64,000 bases of DNA from NCBI RefSeq assembly GCF_000283155.1, contig NW_004454267.1:3355054-3419053 (forward strand), in the 5' to 3' direction. The translations under genes and the position numbers were made by a program. The notes beneath the pieces are model-generated. The model was not told the origin of the DNA. It saw only the letters and a program-made list of their open reading frames with translations, and searched no databases. Source of the stretch: Ceratotherium simum simum. Lineage: Eukaryota; Chordata; Mammalia; Perissodactyla; Rhinocerotidae. Below, piece after piece: positions 1-12,900 of the stretch. How positions within the stretch are numbered: position 1 is the first letter of the stretch; every line of letters begins with the position of its first letter.

Positions 1-801
1 GCAAAAAAAAAAAAGCTCTACAAGTGATTCTGAGGTTTAGCCAGAACTGGAAACCAATGATAATCCACACTCACATGGGAACCCCTTCTGCAGTACCTTT
101 GAGTGCAAAGTATCCTTCCAGTCTTGGACTGCACTTAACCAGAAACAGACGTAGAGATTAAAGTACAGTTGGTATTTGACTAATTACACTAAGCATGGAA
201 AAAACCAGTCTGATAGAGCTTCTTTTTAACAAAGGATGCAACCTCCAACTTCTCCCAAATAAGCTCTTTTCAAGAGCTATTAACACAACTTCATGGCAGA
301 TTGATTTTAACCTTCTTATCCATGACCAACACTCTCCTGACTGTTCTGGGGAGTTAGAAAATCATCACAAAGGAGAACAGTCCTCTGTAATTTTTTTCTT
401 TCAAAATATAAAGCCAAAGCCTAAAGTTTTAAAAATCTGGATTAAAAAGCTGGTTTGGGCAAGTTAGGATCAACTGAGAGAGAATAAAGGAAATAGTTCA
501 ATATCCCATATGAGATTTTAAGAGAAAGGTCTGAATGAGAGGGAAGGGCACCACCTAGCGGACCAAACGCAGGATGACATTTTCAGAGCACTTGGCTGCG
601 CAGACAGACCGGCAGCAGCAATGCCCTCTGTTCTTTCCATGCATTGAAAATGGCACGCTTTTTTATTAGCAGTGCTAGTAAAATGAGCTCAAGAAAAAAA
701 AAGTACCTCATGGTCTCTCTTCCCCTCCGCCCCATCCCCAGTTTTTCAGGGAAAGTTATGGGCAAGAATAAAATAGGCCAAGATGTTAAGGACATACTCA
801 C
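1..801 (-). other. RRN3 intron 12, partial
   Basis: Intronic sequence to the left edge. No exon, RNA gene or clear repeat recognised. The 90- and 93-codon open frames here have no splice or family support. Confidence 0.7.
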
Positions 802-932
802 CAATTTAAAGCTACAGAGATAAAACATGAAAAACTGGACGTGGCAGGAGGCGTGGGTAGGCAACAGGAGTTTGTCAAAAATGGTTACGAGATCTCGATA
901 TAAATCCTTTGTTTTGTTGTTATCAATCTTAC
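802..932 (-). CDS. RRN3: RRN3 exon 12 (last in window)
   Basis: Codes residues 333-376. Starts [20 protein letters not shown] and ends MFYLCSFKL. Acceptor ctctgtag|GTAAGATT, donor AAATTG|GTGAGT. The next human segment (GFAEAFLEHLW) is not found in positions 1-801, so exon 13 is off the window. Confidence 0.96.
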
Positions 933-3900
933 CTACAGAGAAAATTTGGCATTTCAGTTTTACAAATATGTTATTTTCAAGCTACCAGTTTCATTTATCA
1001 AATTTTTAAAAAGAAAAAATACCATTAAGAAACAACACCCTCCATTAAGGTATGATTAAATGCTTTTTTTTTTTTTGTGAGGAAGATCAGCCCTGAGCTA
1101 ACATCCGTGCTAATCCTCCTCTTTTTGCTGAGGAAGACCTGCTCTGAGCTAACATCTATTGCCAATCCTCCTCGTTTTTTTTTTTAACCCCGCAAAGCCC
1201 CAGTAGATAGTTGTATGACGTAATTGCACACCCCTCTAGTTGCTGTATGTGGGACGTGGCCTCAGCACGGCCGGAGAAGCAGTATGTGGGTGCGCGCCCA
1301 GGATCCAAACCCGGGCTGCCAGTAGCGGAGCACGCGCACTTAACCGCTAAGCCATGGGGCCGCCCCTAAATGCCATTTTTATTGTGCACAGATTTTACTT
1401 TTTAAGTATAACAATCCAGCACCAGCAAGGAGCAGGCCCTCACCTCACACACACTGTGATGCCACAAATACGAACCCTTCTAAAGGACAATTTCATAATT
1501 CATGTAGCAGAAGCCCTTTGATCCACTAATTCTACTGCTGGGAATTTATCACAAGCAAATAATTGAAGATATATGTACAAGGATGTTCATTATACTGTTA
1601 TTTATAATGGTGAAAAAAACCCGAGACCAGTTAAATCCATATGATCCATAACAACTATTTCAGAAGAACAGTGAACGGTATGAGAAAATGTTCACAGTAG
1701 GTGAAGGGGGTAGATTATGAAACACTACGTATAGCATGACCCCCAAATCCACTGAAAAACACACTCACACATGTTAACAGAAAAGAAAAAAACACATATC
1801 AAATGCTAATCATGGTTCTCTGAATAGTAGGAATGTGGCCATTTCAATTGTCTTTTTTATCCTTTCCTGTCGTTTCCAAATTTTCTCTAATCAACATGAA
1901 TTTTTTTTTCAGAAGTGATTTTTCATCTTTTGAGGAAGACTGGCCCTGAGCTAACATTTGTGGGCAATCTTCCTCTTCTTCTCCCCAAAGCCCCAGTACA
2001 TAGTTGTATATCCTGGTTGTAGGCCCCTCTAGCTCTTCTATGCGGGCTGCCACTTCAGCATGGCCTGAGAAGCAGCGGGTAGGTCCGCGCCCAGGATCCA
2101 AACTGGCAAACCCCAGGTTCCCAAAGCGGAACGCTCAAACTCAACCAATACACCACCAGGCCAGCCCCTGTATTGTTTTTATAACAGCAAAAAAGCTAAA
2201 ATAGTAACACAGTCAACTCAGAATTAAGTTCTGTTACTCTGAGTGGCTGAATTTCATTCTCAAATCGTAGCAATGTGAATGGAAAAAAATCTGTTTTTTC
2301 ACGGCAAAGCCTCTAAACTAAAAGTTATATGAGGGTAGGCATATCGATTTGTTCACTACAGTACCAAGACCCTCTAAAGTCAATACATAACACCAAGCAC
2401 CATATGTCAACATCTACTACACCATTCTTAAATGTCTTGAACTTGAGTGTAATTTGATCTCCGCCTAAAACTGACCAAACTCCATATATAACTGAGCCTG
2501 AATCCCAGTCCCACCATTTTCAAGCTATGTCACTTGGCAAGTAACCTGATCTCTCTAAACCTTTTTTTCCTTATACTCAAAATAGTGATTTTTACAGGAT
2601 TTCTATCAGTACTAGATAATGTATGAAAATGCCCAGCACAGGGGGCCGGCCCCGTGGCTTAGCGGTTAAGTGCGCGCGCTCCGCTACTGGCGGCCCAGGT
2701 TCAGATCCCGGGCGCGCACCGACGCACCGCTGTCGGGCCATGCTGAGGTGGCATCCCACATACAGCAACTAGAAGGGTGTGCAACTATGACATATAACTG
2801 TCTACTGGGGCTTTGGGGAGAAAAAGGGAAAAAAAGGAGGAGGATTGGCAATAGATGTTAGCTTAGGGCCGGTCTTCCTCAGCAAAAAGAGGAGGATTGG
2901 CAGGGATGTTAGCTCAGGGCTGATCTTCCTCACAGGAAAAAAAAGAAAATGCCCAGCACAGAGTGAGGTGTTTTGTGAGTGTTGAACAAACAGTAGCTAT
3001 TGCGACTACTATAGATTGTTACCATCTACATAGCAGACATCCTTAATGTAGGACAAAAGTAAAGACAGCAGGATGTCCAGGCGTTCGGCTACAGGATGTA
3101 CCATCTGATCGAGCCTTTCAGGACCAGCCTTTGTTTCATGCTCAGTTTCCTCGTCTTCATCCTTTGAAGATAAAAGTAAAAACTGACATTAAAAATTCAG
3201 TAAAAGTAGTTTGGTGGGAAAACGCTCAGAGAGGATTATTTTCTTTAAAAGATAAAACAATAATTAAAAAAAAAAAAAAACGGGCCGGCCCCGTGGCTTA
3301 GTGGTTAAGTGCGTGCACTCTGCCGCTGGCGGCCCGGGTTCAGATCCCGGGCGCGCACCGACGCACCGCTTCTCCGGCCATGCTGAGGCCGCGTCCCACA
3401 TACAGCAACTAGAAGGATGTGCAGCTGTGACATACAACAATCTACTGGGGCTTTGGGGGTAAAAATAAATTAAAAAAAAAAAAAAAATTTAAAAATTTTA
3501 AAAAAATTTAAAAGATAAAACAAAGAAAATACATAGACACCTTTCCAGGCAGGGGCTCTCAACCAGAGGTGTGAATCAGAACCACTCATGGAGTCCAAAA
3601 TAAAAGCACAGACTCAGAGCGCCAGCCTCTCATTCTCATTTAGAAGATTCACTTAGAGCATGGCCATGCAAACATCACAGATTTCTCCCAGCTCCTGGCA
3701 CCTACTGCGGTGGGCACTATTGGCGCCAGGTCCCCTTGCCCAGGACAGGGTGCTCATCCCCCAGCTGCTGTGTTGGCTACCAACAGCTCACAGCTGCCCC
3801 TCTTCTCCAGAGCTCTGCTCTCAGCATAACAGGAGCCAGAACTGCCCTTGCATTCCATCCTGCCCCTCCCCCTCAGAACCAATGATTGACTAACAACGGG

Positions 3901-6900
3901 TCACAAGAGGCCATCTCCCTGGGCTTAAGCTAGGACCAACTCCAATTCATGGTGCAATTCACGCTCCAGAGCTCCTGGTAGGATCAGGCTGTAGCTGCTT
4001 TCCAACTGAGACCAAACTCGCACTTAAATCCTTCTACTGCCCTTTCCTGCTTCCTCACACCGTTTGTCCTGGGGCACCTGAATCCCCATCTCAGGCTCTC
4101 CTCCCAGGGAACCCAACTTAAGACATCGTCCCAGGTAGAGAAATACTGTGTTAAGGTATACAACTTATAAAATATAGAAATTGAACTGGTATGCTTTCCT
4201 ATTTATTACTCCCTCACACACAATACGTGGTTTACAAAAACATGTAAAATTATAAGAATAAAAGTGAAACATACTTCACCAAACCCACTTTAAAGCCTTG
4301 GAAATAAACCAACTCTACTAGGCAGTAAGTAACATGGCAGCAAATTACCCATTTAAAAAATCATTTCAGATTTGCTGAACTATTTTAATTATTTTAACCT
4401 AAAGCCTTCTTTAGGTTAACGAAGAGAGATGAGAAGTCATGAGCTGTCTCTTCCACCCTCTGGAATTATGAACTGCATACGTCTATGTCTGTTTTCATTA
4501 ATAAATACTGACCATATTAAACAGTCCTTCTGTGGCATCTGTCCCACTACCAGGTTGAGCTGCTGTTTCCTCAGCATCTTCAATATCCTGCCGGGATGCA
4601 TTCACCTACGTTATAACAAAGAAAAAAAGAAGAATAAAAGCATTAAAAATACATCTACACTGTTTTGGGACTGGAAATTCATCTGATATACATACTATAA
4701 AGGCGTCCAGATGAGCACCCTATATAGCACCATAACACAATACACAATTACAGTACAAACCTGTAAGCTGATCTGAGTCATGAAGGAATTTATAAGATTA
4801 TTAATCAAGCCCCTTTTATTACACAGTTAGATAAAATCAGTAAGAACTGTGATGTGATGGTCTAACTCAGATAGCTTCAACAAATTCAACATTTACTCCA
4901 CCTCTTACTATGTACAAGACACTCACGTACATGTTGTATAAGAAGCACATCATCAACCAACTGAGCAGAAAAAGGATGAAACGCAACCCCAATTTCAATT
5001 ACTGAATATTTATTTTGGTATATAATGGTTCAAAAATCTTGTTTAATATACCATTCAAATCATGCCTTTTTCACTATTTGTGCATGACCTTCTTTCTAAA
5101 TGTACTCTAAAATGTGCCTTAAGTACATACCAGAGAAAGACCTTACAAAGATTATGTACGCAGTTGGCCAGAGAGGTGTAACTCCAAGTGAGCAATATGC
5201 CAGCCCGCCCAACCTCCGGCTCTTTGTGGACCTGCCTCATCACATCCTCCTTCTCCCCTACAGGATATCAATGCTGTCCTCCATCAACTCATATCTCCTC
5301 AGGCCACAAACCTCCTCAAGTCTCCCCAGTCCTAAAACACGCCTCTCACCCCCGCTTCACCCCCTCTTTACATCACCAACCCTCACCGAGGTCTCTAACA
5401 GCCCCACTTCCTAACCATCTATGCTCTCTCCTGAAACGCAGTCCCCCCCTCCACACTGACATGGCAACCGAGTACCTCCTAATCACCAAACCCAAGTGCT
5501 TTTGCTTTTTTTATCCTCCTTAAAAATGTCAGCAATATCTCACGCTGCTGACCAAACACTTTCTTCTTCCAGATCCTCCTTGGGTATCCATACTCTTGGT
5601 TCTCCTCCCATTTCTGACTGCACTTCCTCTCTCCTGTCCTAAATTGCATCATTCCACAGGTTTGGTCTCAGTCCCCCACCTGCAGCTACAGCAGCTTGGT
5701 GAGTATTTTGACATCTAGCTCCCCCACCTGCACCTCAATCTGTCCAAAATGGAACTCATTGTCTTCCAGCCTCCTCCTGACTTTTCTTATTGCTGTTAAT
5801 GGCAACACTAAGATTCTACTGCACAGGGAACTCCCTTTGAAGGATGCCTTTCCTTTACCCGCTACTTCTCCACTTCCAACCCAGTCTCAAGGACCAGTTC
5901 ACCTTCCCTCCACAATGTCACCAGAACCCACCACTTTCTTTCATTCCCACTGCACCATATTGCAGGCCTCTTTAGAAAAAGGTAGAAAGAATCTCACACC
6001 ACTTCCTTAGGAATGCCTCCCTGACTCCTTCTGACTACATCAGGTGTTCTAGCTCATTATAATGTATGTGTTTCCATTCATAGTATTTACCACAAGTGTA
6101 CTTCTATATTTGTATGACTATCTAATTAATGCTTTGTTCCCCAAACACAAGGAATGGGACTGTCTATAACCCAGAGCACATCAATGGAGTTCAAGAAATC
6201 TTTAAAGAAATAAGTCAAAAGTGGAACTGTGGATTCTTTTCCATTGTTGCTACTATTATTTCACACAATATGATTATAACAAAAATATTTAATAAATGAA
6301 AATCAAGGAGAAAAAACAGATTATTAAATACTTACATCCAACTTGAGTAGCTTTTCAATAACAAGCTCCAGAATTTCATGCCTCAAGGTTGGAAAATACA
6401 CACTAATCCTCAGTAAGTTATGAACATAACATTCCTAAAACATAAAGAGATAAACATTTCAACAGAGAATAAATGTTTCATAATTATGCAAGCAAAACAT
6501 CAATTACACAATCTTTAGTTCTATTATTTAAATAGAAAAAATAGACTATCCAGCAACATAGAAACTATACTGTTTCTCTAAATATACAATGTTTGGTATA
6601 ATTATTCTAATTACTTCCAGTAAATTAAATCTGTAAATTGTATACTTCTATAGTGTTTTTTTAAAACAGGTTTGTTGAGATCTAATTCATATGCAATTTA
6701 CCCATTTGAAGTGTACAGTTTAATGGTTTTTAATATATTCCGAGTTGTGCAATCATCACCATAATCAATTTTAGAACATTTTCATCACCCTAAAAACAAA
6801 CCCTGTATTTTTTAGTAATGTACCTCCCCCCAGCCCTAGGTAATCACTAGTCTACTTTCTCTAAAAATGTGCCTGTGGTAGACATTTCATGTAAGTGGAA

Positions 6901-9900
6901 TCTTATAATATGTGGCGTTTAAGCATGTTTTCAAGGTTCGTTCATGTTGTAGCAAGTAAACCATTCCTTTTTATTGCCAAATAATAGTCCATTGTACAGA
7001 CATACGACATTTTGTTTATTCATCAGCCAATAAACGTTTGGCTGTTTCCATATTTTGGCTATTATGAATAAGGCTGTTTTGAACACTTACGTAAAAGTTT
7101 TTGTGTGGACGTATGTTTTCATTTCTCTCGGGTATATACCGAGCAGCGAAAATGCTGGGTCATGTGGCAATTCTGTGTTTAACCTCTTTGAGGACCTGTC
7201 AGACTGTTTTCCAAAGCAGCTGCACCATTTATTGTTTTACATCCTCACTAGCAACGTCCGAGAGTTCTGATTTCTCCACATCCTCACCACCACTCGTTAT
7301 TGTCTTTTTGAGTATAGCCATCCTAGTGAGTGTAAAGTGGTGTGTCATTGTGATTTTGACTTGCATTTTCCTGACGGCTAATGATGTTGAGCTTTTCATG
7401 TGCTCCTTGGCCATTTGTGTAGCTATTTTGGAGAAATAACTATTCGGGTCCTTTGCCCAGTTTTAAATTGGGTTATCTGCCTTTTTATTATTGAGTTATT
7501 AAGAGTTCTTTATATAGTCTAGATATAACCCTTTATCCAATATATGATTTGCAAATATTTTCTCCCATTATTTGTCTTTTCACTTTCTTGAAGGTGTCCT
7601 ATGAAGCGCAACAGTTTTTGATTTTTATGAAGTCCAATTTATCTTTTCTATGGTTGCTTGTGCTTCAGGTGTCATTATCTACAAACTGTTGCCTAATTCC
7701 AAGCCACAAAAATTTTCACCTGTGTTTTCTTCTAAGAGTTTTTTTTTTTTTTAGCTCTCACACTTATGTCTTTTATCGATTGAATTTATTTCTGTATATG
7801 GTGTGAGGAAAGGCCCCATTTCATTCTTTGCAGGTAGATATCCACTTGTCCCAGCATCATTTTTGAAAAGACCATTCTTTTCCCCATTAAATCATCTTGT
7901 ACAACTGGTTTTTTTATATTGATCTTACATCCTGTAACCATGCTGAACTCATTTATTAGCTCTAATAGTGTTTTTGTGGATTCCCTGGGATTTTTCTCTA
8001 CGTAAGACTAGGTCATCTTCAAGGAGAGATAGTTTTACTTCTTCCTTTCCAATCTGAATATGTTTTCCGTTTCTTGCCTAACTGCCCTGGCTAGCACCTC
8101 TAGTACAATACCAAACAAAAGTGGCAAAAGCAGACATCCTTGTTTTGTTTATCTTAGGGGAAAGCTTTCAGTCTTTCACCACTGAGTATGATGTTAGCTG
8201 TGAGTTTTTCATAGATGCCCTTTACCAGGTCGAGAAAGTTCCCTTCTGTTTTTGTCATGAAAGGGTTTTGGTGTTTGTCAAATGCTTTTTCTGAATCTAC
8301 TAAGATGATTGTGTGGTTTTTGTCATTTACTCTATTGATATGGTACATTAATTGATTTTCAGATATTAAATCAACTTTGCATTCCTTGGATAAATTTCAC
8401 TTGGTCATGGTACATAATTCTTTTTATATAGTTGCTAGATTCAGTTTTCTAGCATTTTGTCGAGGATTTTTGCATTTATATTCATAAGAGATAAAACGTT
8501 TATAACATCCCACTTGAAGCAGATTATCACAAATACTGGCAAAACATTAACTCCTTATTTAATACTTGTAATACCTTATTTAGGAAAAAATAATCTACGC
8601 TTAGAAGGGAACCACTATTAACTAACAAAAACTACACAGATGATCTAAATATTACACAAAAACTTGAGCAGAATTCATCTATAGAAGGCTCTGCCTTCAT
8701 GTTCAAATAAGGCATGTTTACAATTGGTAATAGGTGTATTATCTTCTAGTAATTTCTATCTGTGTAAACATTAAGCCTATTCAGATATTTCTGAAATGGA
8801 CTCTGCCCTTGACTTGCACATAGGAATAAGAGAAAAAGGCACTGGGGATCCTTAGTCACTTGCTGAGAAAGGAATTTGAGTCAAATGCTCAGTCTTGAGT
8901 TTAAAATCTAGAAGACAAACCTCTTAAGAAAAAGACCTAACGTCACCTAAAACTAAATCACGCAAAACAACTTTTCCATTATTTTCCCCATGAAAAGATT
9001 TCTTACCAATGTTCTCTCTGATTTTCGAACAAATGGAAATTTTTCCACCAATATTGGCATAAGAAACCATGGTGTCCTATTAAAAAAAAAAATCAACCAA
9101 TCGATGTTAACTGGACTTTCTTGGAAGGTAACATTTCCATTCTAAGAGCAAACACAGATACAGAAAGCAAATGGTAACTCCTAGCTCAAGCAATTGGAAC
9201 TTAAACGCATAGCTTCAGAGAAAACTATAATAACTTAGGGGAAAATAAACTTGTTAACTTTAATATCAACAGCAAATTCAAGGGAGATGGAGATTCTTTT
9301 CTCTACAAAAGCAACGAAAACCTTCATTTTAAAATCTAAACATTTCCCACTACATACATTTATTATTTTAAAAAGGCGAAAAAACTTGGATTTTTCTTTA
9401 AGTTAGCAAATAACAAACTTACAGAGGGAACGTGAAGTCTACCCCTCCAAAAGAAACCCACACACCTTAAAAGCTTTTCTTAGAATTGCAATTTTTATTT
9501 CATATGGCATGACACAAACAAACACGGGTTTGTCACTGGAAATTTTTGGATAGCGTATCTGTTGAAAATAAAAGCAAAATTCCAACCACTATTCAAAATT
9601 TGCATGCAAGTTTTGAAAAATAAAGACAACGAGTCGAGAACTGAAATGCCATTTTTTATAGAATGTGATGCTATATCAACAGGATACAAACACATGCAGC
9701 ACACAACTTGAGTTTTGATGCCATGGACATTCTGTAATTTTCTACTAATTGATTACAATTTTCTTGAGACTAAATACTATGATTCAAAATAAGTAATAAA
9801 GTATACTCACGATGGAACATATCTTGCTATTATTTGCAAGGCTCTGTGACAAGTGTCAAAATTTGCAGGAAGATCTACAAGGCGAAAAGTGAGAGCATGA

Positions 9901-12900
9901 GCATTAAAATAAAATTGAAGACTGAAAAATTATGTACTTGAAGCTAAAAAAACCTGCTAACCAAAACTGAATCATTCATCAGTAAAATAATAATTTCATG
10001 ATTTTTTTCCCATAACCAACCATAAATGATGTCTAAATGGACTAATTACATAAGTAATGCATTAAGGGCAACTGATTGCATGTTAATGCTAAATAAGACA
10101 AAAGATTCCGTCAAAGGCTGCCGTTTGCTGTAGTCTACGCTACGCATGAGAATAGGGCCTGGAGTTGCCAGCATACTTTATCATTCCGCAAGCATGCTTT
10201 GCTTTAAGCCTCTTTATACTTACTATCATCTTCGTCATCAGAATCTGAAACATCTACATCACCTTCCTTAACGACCACTCGAGCTTTTAAGGGAAAAACA
10301 AAAAACGTTATTTTTCTGTCATTGACTGAAACAATCAACAGCTACACAAAAAGTGATTTTTCCATTGTCCATTTCCATTGTCCAAACTTAGCTTAATCCA
10401 AACAATGATTAAATTTACAAATGGGGCGGGAGGAAGAGTCAAGTAACTGTATAGTTTCTTTTTTTTTTTTTTGGTGAGGAAGATCGGCCCTGAGCTAACA
10501 TCTGCTGATCCTCCTCTTTTTGCTGAGGAAGACTGGCCCTGGGCTAACATCCATGCCCATCTTCCTCCACTTTATATGGGACGCCACCACAGCATGGCTT
10601 GACAAGCGATGCATCGGTGCGCGCCCGGGATCCGAATCGGCGAACCCCGGGCCACCGAAGCAGAGCGCGCGCACTTAACCGCTTGCGCCACCAGGCCGGC
10701 CCCTGTATAGTTTCTAAACAGCTAAAAATTCCTGAGTTCCATATGCATCCTAGAATCTCCCATGGAGGCACAATCTCCAAAGTGTACTGGGAAGGTGGTA
10801 TTTTAATAAACAGATATTTAAAAAATGAAAAATCACGGCAAGCAAAGAGGAAGCACTTACGAGGTACAAAATGAGAAGCAATCATGCTGAGACACGGTCT
10901 AAGGAAGACAGTCTGAGCTGATACAAGATTACCAAGAAAAGCCAAATACTCCTCTACCACTGTCTGACTTCTGTTCAACCACTGCAATCTCTAGAGGTGG
11001 GAGGAAGAGAAAGATAAAAGAAACATTTTACTGATACAATATATACTACTTTCAAAGTACTGAATCACATACTAGACATCACACTAAATGGTGAACTTAC
11101 CAACAGAATATTGATAAGCTGCTCAAACTCCTTGGTCAGGTACATGATGGAGGAACGGAATTCTAACAGCCAGTTAATGATCTGGTCATCCTTAAGTTAA
11201 AGAAAAAAAAAGGACTGTCAAAATCACAAATCCTCTAAAATAAAAGAAAAGATGATATCTATCTTGCGTCGACCATCTATCACTAATATTTAAACTAGGG
11301 GGGTAAGTCACAAACTAGGACTTAAGCCAAAATTGGCATGAAAATTTCTTAGTTTGTATGAAAACAGAAAAAAGATGTTACAATAAATTTTCCTGTTCTA
11401 AAAAAAAGTAATGTAGTAACTCTTATATACAGGAAAAAGAATTAAATGTAATACTTTATTCTGATCACTTTTGTTTGCCCTAAAAGAGTCAAAACACCTC
11501 AAATATTGACGCCTCGGACTTTTTAAAACTGCAGAATTAGAGCTGATTCAAACATTGTAAGACCACAAAGACTAACAGCTACCTCTATTTCCTGTATATC
11601 CATGCTGATATGCAAGCATGCTGATAACATTCAGTCTAAGCTGACTGACTAGAGTCATCAATATAACTTTTTCTCAACCCAACTGGTAATTGGGTTTAAA
11701 TGTATTAAGATATGTTATATAAAAATGATAGTTCCACTATACCATGAAGTATTTTTCAGGCAAAAAATTACTGTTCATAATAACTTTTAGTGACATGGGA
11801 AAAACTGATCAATAAAGAAAGAAAACAAGCCATGTATAAAATATGTTATCAGTTACGTAAAATAGATATTGTTTGTATTCATGCATATATACGACATACA
11901 CAAGAAAAAGCTAAAAGCCTTCAACTTTGAAAGAAAATGGTTAATGCTGATTAAGACTCAGTAAGAAAGAGACATAAATAAACAAAAGCAGTACACCATT
12001 GTACCTCCAGCAACAGACTGTTAACAGACAAGGTTGTATCTACAGTGATAGGCTATTAACAGACAGGGTTGTACCTACAGTTACAGACTATTTATAAGGA
12101 GTATCATTTAGTGAGAACACACCAGGTGCCAGGCATGGTGCTCAATGCCGTACATATTTATCTTTTCCTAATCCTAACAACGCTGCAAAAGGATTACCGT
12201 TATTCTCATTTGACAGTTGAGAAACCTGAGGCTAAGAGAGGTTACTAAGCAACCTGCCCAATCAAGAAGCCAATAAAGAACCAGGTCAAACCTGTCTGGG
12301 TCAAAGCCTATGGACCGGCCGCTCTCGCACAATGCCTTGCTCCACAAAGAAGGAGCTCACCACCTTCCCCCCACCTTCATTCAACCACTGAGTGCTTTCT
12401 ATGTGCTATCTTCGTGACAAACTTCAATGGGATTAACTGCTTTCTGATGAAACCCAGGCAAGCTGGCAGTAAAATAAAGTAAATCACAACTCATTTGCGC
12501 TACCGTAATTTCATAATGTCCACACCATTAAGGATAACATTCATGGTGGCTCACCAAGGCCTGAGACAGAGAAGACAAACTAAGTTAGGTGCAAATAAAA
12601 ATGAATTAGCTCTATCCTATCCTGTTTCCACATAAAAAAACTCCAACAGGGCCGGCCCTGTGGCATCGCGGTTAAGTGCGCACACTCCGCTGCTGGCGGC
12701 CCGTGTTTGGATCCCAGGCGTGGACCGACGCACCGCTTGTCAGGCCATGCTATGGCAGTATCCCACATAAAGTGGAGGAAGATCGGCATGGATGTGAGCT
12801 CAGAGCCGGTCTTCCTCAGCAAAATGAGGAGGACTGGCATGGATGTTAGCTCAGAGCTGATCTTGCTCACACACACACACAAAAAAAACTCCAACAAAAT

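Noticed and set aside
1260..1366. tRNA genes at the GC-rich ERE heads
   Set aside because: The A/B-box-like ends belong to tRNA-derived SINE heads and do not form an intact tRNA cloverleaf.
8154..8348. Minus frame with reverse-transcriptase text as a host gene
   Set aside because: It is part of a broken L1 ORF2 in an RRN3 intron.
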